64,000 nt of DNA from Aeromonas sp. FDAARGOS 1405 (GCF_019048265.1 NZ_CP077311.1:1820001-1884000), one strand, 5' to 3'. Shown: positions 28,349 through 38,977, counted from the stretch's first letter. Translations and numbers: made by a program. The notes: a model not told the origin generated them from the letters alone.

Positions 28349-28807
28349 TCACTCGGTACGCGCCTTGAGGTAGCCGGCGTAGTCCGGGATCTGCACGCTG
28401 AACGCCTGTCGCATATGGGGGCTGTCCATGATGAAGTCGGCGGTCGCTTCGTTGGTGGCAACCGGGATGTTCCACACCGCAGCAAGTCGCAGCAGCGCCT
28501 TCACGTCCGGATCGTGGGGCACCGCATTGAGGGGATCCCAGAAGAAGATCAGCACATCGATCTTCCCTTCGGCGATCAGGGCGCCGAGCTGCTGGTCGCC
28601 CCCCATGGGGCCGGAGAAGAGGCAGGTGATGGGCAGTTGCGCCTTCTTGCCGAGCATGGTGCCGGTGGTGCCGGTGGCGTAAAGATGGTGGAGCTTGAGC
28701 TCCTCCTTGCGGCGCATCACCCAGTTCAGCAGAGGGGTCTTCATGTTGTCGTGAGCCACCAGTGCCACCCGTTTGTGGGGCGCCATCTCGCGTGCAATCT
28801 GTTCCAT
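28349..28807 (-). CDS. mgsA: Methylglyoxal synthase
   Basis: A 152-residue enzyme that converts dihydroxyacetone phosphate to methylglyoxal plus phosphate, the first step of the glycolytic bypass. Conserved segments are [10 protein letters not shown] (phosphate contact), [22 protein letters not shown] (with the catalytic Asp), [20 protein letters not shown] and [10 protein letters not shown], all near-identical to E. coli MgsA. The start is taken as ATG 28807, giving the usual length; an upstream ATG at 28825 is possible. No strong ribosome site is visible for either. Confidence 0.96.
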   Translation of the reverse strand: MEQIAREMAPHKRVALVAHDNMKTPLLNWVMRRKEELKLHHLYATGTTGTMLGKKAQLPITCLFSGPMGGDQQLGALIAEGKIDVLIFFWDPLNAVPHDPDVKALLRLAAVWNIPVATNEATADFIMDSPHMRQAFSVQIPDYAGYLKARTE

Positions 28808-28859
28808 GGAAATCGTCCGTAGCATTGTTATTGGAAGAGAGCCGTATCCTAATCGAAAG

Positions 28860-28886
28860 CGGCGCCCGTTGCCTTGCCGGGCGCCG
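28860..28886 (-). terminator. Hairpin between the DUF885 gene and mgsA
   Basis: CGGCGCCCG and CGGGCGCCG form a perfect GC-rich stem, 10 bases after the DUF885 stop codon. On the minus strand it is followed by CTTTCG, so the T tract is poor. Confidence 0.55.
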
Positions 28887-28895
28887 TAACTGTGA

Positions 28896-31007
28896 TCACT
28901 TCGACTGTTCAATCCACTGCTTGTTCTTCTGCTCCAGCACCGAGATGGGCAACATGCCGTATTCCAGCACATGGTGGTGGAACGCCTTGAGGTCAAAGCC
29001 TCCGCCCAGTGCCTGCTCGGCCGACTCCCGCATCCGGATCAGCGCCAGCTGGCCCGCCTTGTAGGAGGTCGCCTGACCGGTGTAGGCCATGTAGCGCGGC
29101 ACCTCGGAGCTGATGTCCCCCGCCCCCAGCGCCGAGTTCTCCTTCATGTAGTTGACAGCCTGATCGTGGCTCCAGCCATACCAGTGGATACCGGTATCCA
29201 CTACCAGTCTCATCGCCCTGAGCATCTCCTCGTTGAGGCGACCGAAGTATTGCAACTGGTTGTTGAAGGCGGACGATCCCTCGACCTTCACGTCCCCCAC
29301 CGCCGGATCATAGAGGCCCCGCCCCTGATAGAGCCCCATGTCATGATCCGCCAGGTATTCGGTGTAGAGCGCCCAGCCCTCCGCATAGGCGGTGTAGGAG
29401 GCGTTAGCCACGTACTGCGGGAAGTCGGGATCCTTGGCGGCTAGCTCCTGGGCGATGGTGATCTGGAAGTGGTGACCCGGCGCCGCCTCGTGGGCCAGCA
29501 GGGTGCTGATGTTCCAGCTCTGCAGACCATAGGGGTAGTATGTGTTGAGGAAGAACTGCCCCTTGCGGCCGGTCTGCGGGTTGCCGTCCTGATACCAGGC
29601 TACCCCGCCGTATGGCGCATCTTCATAGGAGACGGGCACCACCTCGTAATCCAGTTTGGGAATGGTTCGTTCGGCATCGAAGAAGTCTGGCAGCACCAGT
29701 GCTGCTTTGCTCTTGAAGACGTTGTACTCCTGCAGTGCCCGCTCGTGTTCGGCCAGCGCCTGCTGCTGTGGCCCGCTCAACGTCGCCCCGGCTGCATTGT
29801 CCGGGTTGAGGCCGGCGGACCAGACCTCTAGCGGGTTCTGATAGAAGAAGGCCGGCTCGTTCAGATAGCGGAAGAAGGCGTAGATCTGGCCGCTCTGCTT
29901 GCTCTGGCTCGCGTCGTCGCTGTCACACTTGCCGACGGAATGGCATACCTTGACCATGGCAGCGAAGATCCGTTCTACCTCGCTCAATCCCAGCTCATGT
30001 ACCTGCTCGGGTGTCATATTGGTGGTGGTGTGCTTCTTCAGCAGCCAGCGATACCAGTCTCGCCCGTTGGTCATGCCGCAGAAGCCATCATCACACTCGC
30101 CACTACCCAAGCGCACTGCATAGGCGCCGCCATGCTGGTAATCCAGATAGTCGCGCAGCGCCAGATAGCGGGTGTTGATGCTGTCCAACACGGCTTTGTA
30201 GTCTGCTCGCAGTGTGGCATCGGCATCCCCCGGCAACTGCTGCCAGCCGAGGTAGGAGCCGGCGATCGCCTCCCCATCCAGCTTGCTGTTGAGCTGGGCC
30301 AGCAGCCGGTCTACCAGCTCATCAGGCAAGGTGTTGCCCTGAACACTGGCCAGCTCGAATTGGTGTTTCACCTCGGCAAGATAGACATCATAGGCCTTGA
30401 GCCAGGTGAGGTGTTCCTGATACCAGGCCAGCGGGGTCATTGTTGTCTTTGCTCGAGTTGCCATTGCAAGTGCCGGAGCTGTGTCTGTGCGGTCGAGATC
30501 CCGTCGCCATGCGCCATCACCCGGCGTGACCCTGTCGGCCGAGCTGTGCTCGAAATAGTCGAAGTCACCGCTGACGGTGCGAGCCGCTTTGCCGCTGGCA
30601 GGGGCTGCTCCGACGTCATCTGCCAGATCCACCACGCGGTTGCGGAAGTGATGGATCGGGATCTGGGATTGGGGTAAATCGTATCCTTCAAGATTGATCT
30701 GCAAGTCCCAGCGGATCATGTCGTAGAACAGCCGATCCCGCTCACTTAGCACCGTGGGATCCAGAGCATTCAGTCGTTGGAGCAGTGAGCTGTCGAGTGC
30801 TTTGCGCTTGGCGATGCTGGTGGCATCGATGGCAAAACCGTAGGGGTCGAGCGATTGGCTCTCGCGCAGGGCCTCATCCATGGTTTGCATCAGGGATGCT
30901 TTGGTGGCTGCGGGATCTGCAGGTGCGTTCGAGCTGTTGTCATTGCAGGCGGCAAGAGACAGGGCAATGGCGCAGGCTAGCGCGAGCTTGTTGGGTAGGA
31001 AGTGCAT
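28896..31007 (-). CDS. DUF885 family metallopeptidase-like lipoprotein
   Basis: A 703-residue lipoprotein. The signal peptide ends in LSLAAC (Cys21). The long DUF885 domain contains [16 protein letters not shown] near residue 510, an HExxPGHH zinc-binding motif, followed by [14 protein letters not shown], which gives a further glutamate ligand. Family members are presumed zinc carboxypeptidases or peptidases; the substrate is not known. Cysteine pairs GECDDGFC and CHSVGKCD suggest disulphides in the periplasm. ATG 31007 follows AAAGGAC. Confidence 0.88.
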   Translation of the reverse strand: MHFLPNKLALACAIALSLAACNDNSSNAPADPAATKASLMQTMDEALRESQSLDPYGFAIDATSIAKRKALDSSLLQRLNALDPTVLSERDRLFYDMIRWDLQINLEGYDLPQSQIPIHHFRNRVVDLADDVGAAPASGKAARTVSGDFDYFEHSSADRVTPGDGAWRRDLDRTDTAPALAMATRAKTTMTPLAWYQEHLTWLKAYDVYLAEVKHQFELASVQGNTLPDELVDRLLAQLNSKLDGEAIAGSYLGWQQLPGDADATLRADYKAVLDSINTRYLALRDYLDYQHGGAYAVRLGSGECDDGFCGMTNGRDWYRWLLKKHTTTNMTPEQVHELGLSEVERIFAAMVKVCHSVGKCDSDDASQSKQSGQIYAFFRYLNEPAFFYQNPLEVWSAGLNPDNAAGATLSGPQQQALAEHERALQEYNVFKSKAALVLPDFFDAERTIPKLDYEVVPVSYEDAPYGGVAWYQDGNPQTGRKGQFFLNTYYPYGLQSWNISTLLAHEAAPGHHFQITIAQELAAKDPDFPQYVANASYTAYAEGWALYTEYLADHDMGLYQGRGLYDPAVGDVKVEGSSAFNNQLQYFGRLNEEMLRAMRLVVDTGIHWYGWSHDQAVNYMKENSALGAGDISSEVPRYMAYTGQATSYKAGQLALIRMRESAEQALGGGFDLKAFHHHVLEYGMLPISVLEQKNKQWIEQSK

Positions 31008-31158
31008 GATGTAGTCCTTTCACATGTTGTTATTGTATGTCCCTGTGAGGGGCCCCAATAGTGCAACTCCCAAGCGTCTGTTTTTGCGATCTGAATAGCA
31101 AAAATACGCTTATTTTTCATGCTGATAAGTGGTGTGAAAAGCTATGCAGCCAGACATT

Positions 31159-31184
31159 AAAAAACCCGCCTGAGCGGGTTTTTT
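31159..31184 (-). terminator. Terminator after bfr
   Basis: AAAAAACCCGC and GCGGGTTTTTT flank CTGA, a classic symmetrical terminator, 26 bases after the bfr stop codon on the minus strand. Confidence 0.92.
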
Positions 31185-31209
31185 AACCGTTTTTTCATGC
31201 CATAACTAT

Positions 31210-31689
31210 TCAGGATGAACTGTGGTGCAGTTGCGACTGCTGGTAGTTCTCCAGCCCGATGCGATCGATAAGGTCTAGCTGGGTCTCCAGCCAGTCCACG
31301 TGCTCCTCCTCATCCTCCAGGATCTCCTGGAACAGGTCGCGGCTGATGTAGTCCTGCACCGACTCGGCGTAGGCGATGGCTACCTTGAGGTCGGGGATGG
31401 CATCCATCTCCAGCGACAGGTCGCAGCGCAGCATCTCTTCGACGGTCTCGCCGATGCGCAGCTTGCCCAGATCCTGCAAATTGGGCATCCCTTCCAGAAA
31501 CAGCACCCGCTTCACCAGCTCGTCGGCGTGTTTCATCTCATCGATAGACTCGTGATACTCCTTATGCCCGAGCGCCTTGAGGCCCCAGTCATCGTAGATG
31601 CGGGCGTGCAGGAAGTATTGGTTGATGGCTATCAGCTCATTGGCCAGTACCTTGTTGAGGTGGGCAATGATCTTGGGATCTCCTTTCAT
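31210..31689 (-). CDS. bfr: Bacterioferritin
   Basis: A 159-residue subunit of the 24-mer iron store. All ferroxidase residues are at their standard positions: E18, E51, H54, E94, E127 and H130. Met52, the axial haem ligand between subunits, is present, so this is a haem-binding bacterioferritin. The bfd gene lies 142 bases upstream on the same strand, pairing storage with release of iron. Confidence 0.97.
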   Translation of the reverse strand: MKGDPKIIAHLNKVLANELIAINQYFLHARIYDDWGLKALGHKEYHESIDEMKHADELVKRVLFLEGMPNLQDLGKLRIGETVEEMLRCDLSLEMDAIPDLKVAIAYAESVQDYISRDLFQEILEDEEEHVDWLETQLDLIDRIGLENYQQSQLHHSSS

Positions 31690-31831
31690 CGACAGTGCTC
31701 CTTGGTTCGTGCCTGAGGCTGAGATCCTTAGAGCTTAGTCCAGAAAAGTGACAACAAGAGGTCCAGCGAGCTAGCTCGCCTGCGGAAAGGGATTGAAAAG
31801 ACGGGCCGGTTTTACCGGCGACAGGCCCTGC

Positions 31832-32038
31832 TCAGGCCACCTCGTAGTAGAGCGGCGCCTGTTCCAGCTCGGCCTTGTCCAGTTCGGCGGCGATGATCTC
31901 CATGGTCATGCGCACGCATTTGCCACACTGGGCGCCCACCTCGAGCGACTGCTTGAGCTGGCGGAATTCGCTTTTACCTGACTGCACCGCCTTGCGGATC
32001 TGGGTATCTGTGATGCCGCGGCACAAACAGACGTACAT
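31832..32038 (-). CDS. bfd: Bacterioferritin-associated ferredoxin
   Basis: A 68-residue [2Fe-2S] protein that reduces bacterioferritin to release iron. The cluster cysteines are C4, C6, C38 and C41 (MYVCLC and GAQCGKC), the exact Bfd spacing. The start at 32038 follows GAGGTAATC. Fur normally represses bfd, and a Fur-box-like sequence lies 37 bases upstream of its start. It is divergent from hlyU. Confidence 0.96.
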   Translation of the reverse strand: MYVCLCRGITDTQIRKAVQSGKSEFRQLKQSLEVGAQCGKCVRMTMEIIAAELDKAELEQAPLYYEVA

Positions 32039-32074
32039 GATGATTACCTCTTGTGGAATGACATGAAATCTAAA

Positions 32075-32089
32075 TGAGAATGGTTCGTA
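32075..32089. promoter_or_regulatory. Fur-box-like sequence between bfd and hlyU
   Basis: TGAGAATGGTTCGTA matches the 7-1-7 Fur consensus TGATAATNATTATCA at about 9 of 14 specified positions. The left half is strong and the right half weak. Location before bfd, a known Fur target in other bacteria, makes it plausible. Confidence 0.45.
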
Positions 32090-32174
32090 GTGCAAATAAC
32101 TATTGGTAATAAGATCCCCCGCTTGCCAGCCATCAACCCCTTGGTGACAATGCCCTGTCACTGAGGAAAACATC

Positions 32175-32486
32175 ATGCTCAAGAAACTGTTCACTGCCCT
32201 GTTTGGCGGCCAGCCCGCTGTGGTCGCCGAAGTCACTCCCACCGAATATGCCGGCTATCTCATCTATCCGGAACCCATGGCCGAAGGGGGCCAGTACCGG
32301 TTGGCTGGCCGCATCACCAAAGAACTGGATGGGGTGCTGCAAACCCACCGTTTCATCCGCTCCGATCTGTTTGCCAATCCGGCCGATGCCGAGCGCTTCA
32401 TGGTGCAGAAGGCCCACACCTTTATCGATCAGATGGGAGATCGCATGTTCGAGCCCCGCAAACCGGCTGACAGCCAAGCTTCATGA
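32175..32486 (+). CDS. HlyU family protein
   Basis: A 103-residue protein of the Pfam HlyU type (distinct from the ArsR-like HlyU of Vibrio cholerae). YAGYLIYPEPMAEGGQYRLAGRITKEL and HRFIRSDLFANPADAERFMVQKAHTFIDQMGDRMF are the family core. Its function as a regulator is annotated by homology only. ATG follows GAGGAAAAC. Its TGA overlaps the tmcA ATG (ATGA), so the two genes are translationally coupled. Confidence 0.85.
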   Translation: MLKKLFTALFGGQPAVVAEVTPTEYAGYLIYPEPMAEGGQYRLAGRITKELDGVLQTHRFIRSDLFANPADAERFMVQKAHTFIDQMGDRMFEPRKPADSQAS

Positions 32487-34549
32487 CACTGCAAGAGAGC
32501 ACCCTGCTGCGCGAGGCGTTGGCCCGCGCCGGTGAGCGACGCCTGATCTGGCTGGAGGGGGAGGAGGTCGAGTGCATCGCCCGAGCCGAGGTGCTGCTGA
32601 GCGGCGTCAGCTACTGGCTGGGGGACGGCCCGAGCGAGCACAACCCGCAACCGGCGGCCAAGGCCTTGCAGCGGCTCGGTCAGGAGTGCGACACGCTGGT
32701 GTTCAACGCCTTCAGCGGTTTTCATCCCGACGCCTTCGGGGCGCTGGCTGGCACCCTGCGCGCCGGTGGCTTGCTGCTGTTGCTGACCCCGTCCAGAGTA
32801 GAGTGGCCTGCATGGCCGGATCCTGATCGGATCCGGCTGGTGGCCCAACCGGAAGACATTGTGCTGGCGGGTCACGGCTTTATCGCCCGGCTGGTGCGGC
32901 TGCTGGAAGGTGATCCTGCCCTCTCGCTGGAGCCGCCGATTTGCTCGCAGCCGTGGCAACAGCTTGGGCCGGAGCGCAGGCTGAGCTGCGATCAGGCACG
33001 GGCACTGCCTGCCATCCACAAGGTGTTGCACGGTCATCGTCGTCGGCCGCTGGTGCTGAGCGCCGACCGCGGTCGTGGCAAGAGTGCGCTGCTGGGGCTG
33101 GCTGCCGCCGAGCTGCTGCGCCAGCAGCCCGCGCTGAACATAGTGGTGACGGCCCCATCGCAGGCAACAGTGGCGACCCTGTTTGCCCACGCTACTCGCG
33201 GGCTCGATACCACGCCTGAACAGCTGAGCGGGCTGAGCTACTGTTCGCCGGATCGGCTGGTGCACGAGGCGATGAATCCCGATCTGCTGCTGGTGGATGA
33301 AGCTGCCGCCATTCCGACCCCGCTGCTTGAAGCCATGCTGGCCCGCCATAGCCGCATTGTGTTTGCCACCACCGAGCACGGTTACGAAGGGACGGGGCGC
33401 GGTTTTCACCTGCGCTTCAAACGGGTGCTCGATAGCCAGACCCCGGAGTGGCAGGAGATCCACCTCTCTGAGTCCATTCGCTGGAGTGAGCACGATCCGC
33501 TGGAGCCGCTGATCTTCCGCCTGCTGGGGCTTGATGCCGAAGTGGCAACGCCCTTGCCGCCGACCAGCCCGAGCTGGCGTCTGGTCAACCAGGAGGCGCT
33601 GGCGAGCGACGAGGCGTTGCTCAACCAGCTGTTTGGCCTGCTGGTGCTGGCTCACTACCAGACCACGCCGAGCGATCTCAGGTCCCTGCTGGAGAGCCCG
33701 GATCTCGACATCCATCTGCTGGAGCAGGATGCGAGCCTGCTGGGAGTGGCGCTGGTGGCGCGGGAAGGGGGGATAGATCCTGAACTTGCCGAGGCGATCT
33801 GGGCCGGGCGTCGCCGTCCGCGCGGCCATCTGCTGCCCCAGTCGCTGCTGGCCCACGCCGGTTTCAAAACGGCGGGGGGGCGCAGCTACGCCCGGGTGAT
33901 GCGTATCGCCATCCATCCCGAGCTACACCGACACGGGTTGGGATCGCTACTGCTTGGCAGGCTTGAAGAGCATTATCGTCAGGTGGGGATCGATTACCTT
34001 GGCTCGGCTTTTTCGGCCAGCGCCGACCTGCTCCCTTTCTGGCGCAAGGCTGGGCTGGAGGTGCTGCGCATCGGCCTGCAACGGGATGCCGCCAGCGGCT
34101 GCCATGCAGCCCTGCTGCTCAAAGCGCTGAAACCCGAGCATGAGCCCGAGTTGAATCAGTGGCAGCAGCGTTTCATTCGCCAGTTGCCGACCCTGCTGGC
34201 GGGTGAGCTGAAAGGATTGGAGCCCGAGCTGGTATGGCAATGTCTGCAAGGCAGCACCGTCACCGCAGCGGAGCTTGACGAGTTCGAGCGCGATGAGGTT
34301 GAGTGCTTTGCCCTGCATCACAAGCCGTTTGAACTGAGCCAATCCAGCCTGCAGTTGTGGTTGGCGCGCAATCTGGCTGTGCTGAGTTCACTGACTCCTG
34401 AAGAGCGTTATCTGCTGATCGCAGCCATCTGGCAATATGCCGACTGGGGAAGACTGGCTGCGAGGTTGCAACTGGCGGGCAAGCCCGCCGTGATCAAGAG
34501 TTTGCGGGCGCTGCTGGCGCGTCTTTTGAGTTCCTCTACCACTCGATAG
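32483..34549 (+). CDS. tmcA: tRNA(Met) cytidine acetyltransferase
   Basis: A 688-residue enzyme that makes N4-acetylcytidine at the wobble base of elongator tRNA-Met, using acetyl-CoA and ATP. An N-terminal region precedes an RNA helicase-like module with the Walker A SADRGRGKSALLG and Walker B LLLVDEAAAIP. A GNAT domain follows with RIAIHPELHRHGLGSLLL and a C-terminal tRNA-binding region. E. coli TmcA has 671 residues. It overlaps hlyU by 4 bases and its 3' end overlaps the convergent SDR gene by 14. Confidence 0.95.
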   Translation: MTLQESTLLREALARAGERRLIWLEGEEVECIARAEVLLSGVSYWLGDGPSEHNPQPAAKALQRLGQECDTLVFNAFSGFHPDAFGALAGTLRAGGLLLLLTPSRVEWPAWPDPDRIRLVAQPEDIVLAGHGFIARLVRLLEGDPALSLEPPICSQPWQQLGPERRLSCDQARALPAIHKVLHGHRRRPLVLSADRGRGKSALLGLAAAELLRQQPALNIVVTAPSQATVATLFAHATRGLDTTPEQLSGLSYCSPDRLVHEAMNPDLLLVDEAAAIPTPLLEAMLARHSRIVFATTEHGYEGTGRGFHLRFKRVLDSQTPEWQEIHLSESIRWSEHDPLEPLIFRLLGLDAEVATPLPPTSPSWRLVNQEALASDEALLNQLFGLLVLAHYQTTPSDLRSLLESPDLDIHLLEQDASLLGVALVAREGGIDPELAEAIWAGRRRPRGHLLPQSLLAHAGFKTAGGRSYARVMRIAIHPELHRHGLGSLLLGRLEEHYRQVGIDYLGSAFSASADLLPFWRKAGLEVLRIGLQRDAASGCHAALLLKALKPEHEPELNQWQQRFIRQLPTLLAGELKGLEPELVWQCLQGSTVTAAELDEFERDEVECFALHHKPFELSQSSLQLWLARNLAVLSSLTPEERYLLIAAIWQYADWGRLAARLQLAGKPAVIKSLRALLARLLSSSTTR

Positions 34550-35255
34550 GTTTGCCCTGCCAGTCGAGAAAGCTCAGCTCGCCATCCGGTTGCAGCCGGT
34601 TCATCAGGTTAATCAGATGGTCGGCTACCAGCTCGGGACTCTGCACATTTCCTGGCGGTACATTGGCGTGAAACGGGCGGGAGAGTTGGGTATCCACAGT
34701 GCCGGGGTGGAAAGCCAGCAATTTGACGCCGGGGGCCCGCCGGGCCAGCTCGATGGCGGCACACTTGAGCAGCATGTTGAGGGCGGCCTTGGATGCGCGA
34801 TAGCCATACCAGCCGCCCGCTCGGTTGTCGCCAATGCTGCCGACCCGAGCGCTGAGAACGGCCATAGTGCAAGGTTCGCGGCCAAACAGCGGTAACAACT
34901 GGCTGATCCAGCACAGCGGCAGCAAGGCGTTGCTCTGGTAGAGGTGGGCCATGGCATCGAGATTGATTGCTTCGAGCCGCTTCTCTGGCTGGATCTTCCC
35001 CTGATGCAGGATGCCGTTGCAGATCACCACTCTGTGCGGTCTCGGTGCCCACTCCGCGATGCGGGCTACTGTAACTGCCATCTGCTCATCGCTGTAATCG
35101 CAACATAGCCAGTGCAGAGCCGGCGACGAGAGGCCCGCAGGTGCGGGCTGACGACTGATGGCAATCACTGGCCCGACACCCGCCGCCAACCAGTGTGCCA
35201 CCAGAGCCGCCCCGATACCGCCAGAAGCGCCAATCACGACTATGCCTTCACTCAT
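34536..35255 (-). CDS. SDR family oxidoreductase (C-factor-like)
   Basis: A 239-residue short-chain dehydrogenase. The cofactor loop is IGASGGIGAALV and the catalytic Tyr-x3-Lys is in YGYRASKAALN, with the Ser in VLSARVGSI. FHPGTVDTQLSRPF near the C-terminus is typical of the cell-cell signalling C-factor (CsgA)-like group. Substrate unknown. It overlaps the end of tmcA convergently. The start at 35255 follows AAGGAGCCGGAG. Confidence 0.9.
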   Translation of the reverse strand: MSEGIVVIGASGGIGAALVAHWLAAGVGPVIAISRQPAPAGLSSPALHWLCCDYSDEQMAVTVARIAEWAPRPHRVVICNGILHQGKIQPEKRLEAINLDAMAHLYQSNALLPLCWISQLLPLFGREPCTMAVLSARVGSIGDNRAGGWYGYRASKAALNMLLKCAAIELARRAPGVKLLAFHPGTVDTQLSRPFHANVPPGNVQSPELVADHLINLMNRLQPDGELSFLDWQGKPIEW

Positions 35256-35456
35256 CTCCGGCTCCTTGTGAGTGCATGATGGATTTCACCATCTGCCAAT
35301 GTTGTCCTGAGTGGCAGATACGATCGTACCAGCCTGCGGGATCAAACGGTTAAGGCTGCATTCTTGCCGAGATCCGAGCCGTTGGGTGAATTCCATTCCT
35401 ATACTGAGGGAAAACCGCAGCGGTCTGCTGCCCGCGCAACCAGAATGAGAGTCACC

Positions 35457-36473
35457 ATGATGTCCAAAGATGGGGAAGAGCGTAAATCTATCCTGACCGA
35501 AAGTGGCACCAACGAGCTCGAGATCATCGAGTTTCACCTCAAGAAGCAGCTGCCGGACGGCCGTGAAAAAACCGCTTATTACGGGATAAACGTCGCCAAG
35601 GTGCGCGAGGTGATCCGGGTGCCGGAGACCACAGATTACCCCAACGCCCAGCGCCATATGGTGGGGGTATTCTCCCTGCGGGATCGTCTCATCCCGCTGG
35701 TGGATCTGGCGGGCTGGCTCGGCATCAAGACCAACCCTGACCCCAGCCACAAGGTGGTGATCGTCACCGACTTCAACAAGATGGCTAACGGCTTCCTGAT
35801 CGACAGTGTCAGCAGGATCCACCGGGTCTCCTGGGAGGATGTAGAGTCCCCCAGCCAGTTTCTGGAAGCGGGGGAGAACGACTGCGTGGTGGCCGTGGTC
35901 AGGCGCGATGGCAACCTCATCATGATCCTCGATTTCGAGAAGATCATCGCCGATATCAACCCCGAGCTCAGCATGGAGAAGTACGACGTCACCCAGGATC
36001 GCAAGGTGCTCATCGACGATCGCATGATGGCGCTACGCCAGGGCAAGACCATTCTGGTGGTGGACGACTCGGCCTTTATCCGCAAGATGATCGAGACCAC
36101 CCTGCGTACCGCTGGTTACAACGTGATTACGGCCAAGGATGGGGGCGAGGGGTTGGAGATGATGACGGATTTCGATCGTCTGGCACAGGAGGAGAGAATG
36201 CCGGTGACCGGCTTTGTCAACGCGGTGATCACCGATGTGGAGATGCCGCGCATGGATGGCATGCACCTGCTCAAGCGACTGCGGGATACCCCCTCCTACA
36301 AGGAGATGCCCATCGTGATGTTCTCCTCCCTGATGAGCGATGACAACCGTCAGAAAGCGCTGCAATTGGGGGCCAACGATACCATCACCAAGCCCGAGAT
36401 AGGGCGCATGGTGGGGATGATGGATCACATGCTGCTGGGAATTGCCCCGCCTTCGCCCGCCAACAACATCTGA
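35457..36473 (+). CDS. cheV: Chemotaxis protein CheV
   Basis: A 338-residue coupling protein. A CheW-like domain (about residues 10-165: YGINVAKVREVIRVP, GVFSLRDRLIPLVDLAGWLG) links receptors to CheA. A response-regulator receiver domain follows from about 200 (ILVVDDSAFIRKMIETTLRTAGY). Its phosphoacceptor Asp is in AVITDVEMPRMDG, with the conserved Lys in TITKPE. Start ATG 35457 or the adjacent ATG 35460, preceded by GAGAG. It is an orphan: no other che or mcp gene lies in the window. Confidence 0.94.
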   Translation: MMSKDGEERKSILTESGTNELEIIEFHLKKQLPDGREKTAYYGINVAKVREVIRVPETTDYPNAQRHMVGVFSLRDRLIPLVDLAGWLGIKTNPDPSHKVVIVTDFNKMANGFLIDSVSRIHRVSWEDVESPSQFLEAGENDCVVAVVRRDGNLIMILDFEKIIADINPELSMEKYDVTQDRKVLIDDRMMALRQGKTILVVDDSAFIRKMIETTLRTAGYNVITAKDGGEGLEMMTDFDRLAQEERMPVTGFVNAVITDVEMPRMDGMHLLKRLRDTPSYKEMPIVMFSSLMSDDNRQKALQLGANDTITKPEIGRMVGMMDHMLLGIAPPSPANNI

Positions 36474-36612
36474 CCTGCCATTAACTTCCAATTGGCCGGT
36501 CGAATCCACTGACCGGTGCCTCAAGCGGCCACTCCTTGCCAAGGGGTGGCCGCGCTGTTTTGGCTATTTGCTGCGATCCCGACGCCCCTTGTCTCCCGGA
36601 TACAATTCATGT

Positions 36613-36631
36613 AATGATAATTATTATCATT
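36613..36631. promoter_or_regulatory. Fur box upstream of the TPR-like gene and sodA
   Basis: AATGATAATTATTATCATT is an almost perfect 19-bp Fur box palindrome. It lies 71 bases before ATG 36702 of the following gene, in the right place to repress the unit ending with sodA when iron is plentiful. Confidence 0.88.
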
Positions 36632-36701
36632 TATTGGTGTGAAGCATATGACAGCAACCTGGGTGAAGGGGTGGGTCGAGTCGACCGAAGGTGGCAGCAG
36701 C

Positions 36702-37127
36702 ATGAGTCACTGGAAACAGCAGACCCGAGAGGGCAACCGGCTGTTTGACTGCGGCGAGTATCATCAGGCGCTGGCTCATTATCAGCAGGCGCTCTGGCTG
36801 GCTCGTCAGCAATTGGTGCAGTGGCATGACGCCGATGAGGCGGTGGCTGCGCTGGTTGTGGCTCACCACAATCTGGCGGATCTGCTGGTGGCCATGACTC
36901 TGCCCGGTTGCGCCGCCGACCTGCTCTGCTATGTGCACGACTGCCTGCTGGCGACCTGTCACTCCCCCGCTTGCTCCTCTCGCCTGCGAGAGGCGGCTTT
37001 GCGCCATACCCGCACAACCCGTGCCGAGTTGCTGACGTTCGTACAGCGCCACGGCAGCCACGCCGGGATCATGCGTTCGCTCGGTCACTGCCTGTGTCAG
37101 AGCGAGCCCTCATCCCGGCTCCATTAA
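36702..37127 (+). CDS. Small TPR-like protein of unknown function, upstream of sodA
   Basis: A 141-residue protein from ATG 36702, chosen because GAAGG lies upstream; ATG 36648 and GTG 36639 are alternatives that sit very close to the Fur box. Residues 5-40 ([30 protein letters not shown]) look like one tetratricopeptide repeat, with a second weaker helical pair after it ([14 protein letters not shown]). The C-terminal half has five Cys and many His, which might bind metal. It is 17 bases from sodA and very likely in the same Fur-controlled transcript, which points to iron limitation or oxidative stress. Confidence 0.7.
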   Translation: MSHWKQQTREGNRLFDCGEYHQALAHYQQALWLARQQLVQWHDADEAVAALVVAHHNLADLLVAMTLPGCAADLLCYVHDCLLATCHSPACSSRLREAALRHTRTTRAELLTFVQRHGSHAGIMRSLGHCLCQSEPSSRLH

Positions 37128-37144
37128 TCCGAACAGAGGTCATC

Positions 37145-37759
<615 letters not shown>

Positions 37760-37817
37760 CCTGGTCGCTGGGAATGGGTGTGCAGGCTCACCGCTACAAC
37801 CCGCGCTGTAATAACAA

Positions 37818-37837
37818 GACCCGCCAGTTGGCGGGTC
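37818..37837. terminator. Terminator between sodA and sanA
   Basis: GACCCGCCA pairs with TGGCGGGTC around GT. The T-rich flank on the plus strand is modest (GTCTGTTT). The genes on either side converge. Confidence 0.75.
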
Positions 37838-37843
37838 GTCTGT

Positions 37844-38791
37844 TTATGGTGTGGCAGTGCTGACGCTGGCGGCTGAAGGGGTCATCGGCAATGTGGGCAA
37901 GGCCGTGCTGGACGCCTCTGCGGCGGTTTCCATCGCGGGTTGGGCGGGAGTGACCAGCTCAGTCGTTGCCGCTGCGGATACAGCAGGAGTGACTTGTTCA
38001 GTCGCGGCCGAGGCAGATGGAGTAGCCGACTCGGTGGCAACCGCGGCAGAGACTGCCGCTGGCTTGGCCTCATCCACCGCCGGTTTGGGCTGTTTGAGGC
38101 AGGGTTGCAGGCTGCCGATGGTGCTCAGTGACTGGCAAGGCACAGGCAGACCGATGGGGACCGGTGCCCCGAGGAACTTGGGCCCCTTGTCCAGTACATA
38201 GAGGTCGAGCAACCCCATCAGGCGGGCAAAGACTTCCCGCACCCGGGTGCGGATCCCCTGATAGGCGCTGGGATCCTCGGCATTGAAGCCGACCGCATCG
38301 ATACCGAAATGGCGGGCGATGAAAATGGCCCGCTCGTTATGAAAGCCCTGGGAGACCACGGTAAAGCGCTCCTGGCCGAACACCTCCTTGGCGCGAACCA
38401 CAGAGTCGAGGGTGCGGAATCCGGCGAAATCCATATAGATGGCGGAGGCGGGGATGCCCGCCTTGATCAGGGCGCGGCGCATCTGGCGTGGCTCGTTGTA
38501 CTGCACGGTGGCGTTGTCACCGGAGACGATGATGAAGTCCACCTTGGCATTGTTGTAGAGCTCGGCCGCCGCCTTGATGCGGTATTTGAAGTAGTGGTTG
38601 GGGCCGCCACCGGAGAGATATTTGGAGGTACCCAGCACCACCGCAACCCGGTTGTAGGGCACCTTGTCCACCCGATCGTAGGTGTAGTGACGGGCATCCG
38701 AGACGATCCACTCGCTGTAGCCCAGCAGCATGGCAATCAGGGCCAGCAGCAAAACGAGGCAGGCGAGGAGGATCTTGGCAAACTTCTTCAT
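37844..38791 (-). CDS. sanA: SanA/YdcF-like membrane protein with low-complexity C-terminal tail
   Basis: A 315-residue inner-membrane protein. One N-terminal membrane segment (about 6-26) is followed by the DUF218 domain (VAVVLGTSKYLSGGGPNHYFKYRI, IIVSGDNATVQYNEPRQM, TVVSQGFHNERAIFIAR). E. coli SanA, about 239 residues, supports the envelope barrier against vancomycin at high temperature. Here the domain ends near 230 and is extended by about 80 residues rich in Ala, Thr, Ser, Pro and Val, a disordered tail not found in E. coli SanA. The ATG at 38791 has no strong ribosome site. Confidence 0.88.
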   Translation of the reverse strand: MKKFAKILLACLVLLLALIAMLLGYSEWIVSDARHYTYDRVDKVPYNRVAVVLGTSKYLSGGGPNHYFKYRIKAAAELYNNAKVDFIIVSGDNATVQYNEPRQMRRALIKAGIPASAIYMDFAGFRTLDSVVRAKEVFGQERFTVVSQGFHNERAIFIARHFGIDAVGFNAEDPSAYQGIRTRVREVFARLMGLLDLYVLDKGPKFLGAPVPIGLPVPCQSLSTIGSLQPCLKQPKPAVDEAKPAAVSAAVATESATPSASAATEQVTPAVSAAATTELVTPAQPAMETAAEASSTALPTLPMTPSAASVSTATP

Positions 38792-38936
38792 GCGCGGTGC
38801 GGTCAGGGTCTGAAGTTGGGAGTGGCTATCGGCATTCTATTACAACTCGGCCGCTGGTGTCAGACTTGATAACGGGCGGGCACCTCATTCGGGCAGAGGT
38901 TGTCGCAGCAGAGGCGGGAGTGCGGGGGGATAAAGC

Positions 38937-38960
38937 GAGGGGCTGCGGTGGCAGCCCCTC
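38937..38960. terminator. Hairpin downstream of the collagenase gene
   Basis: GAGGGGCTGC and GCAGCCCCTC form a perfect stem around GGTG, 17 bases after the collagenase stop on the minus strand. The T tract on the minus side is weak. Confidence 0.65.
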
Positions 38961-38977
38961 TTTGTGTTGGATGTCTA

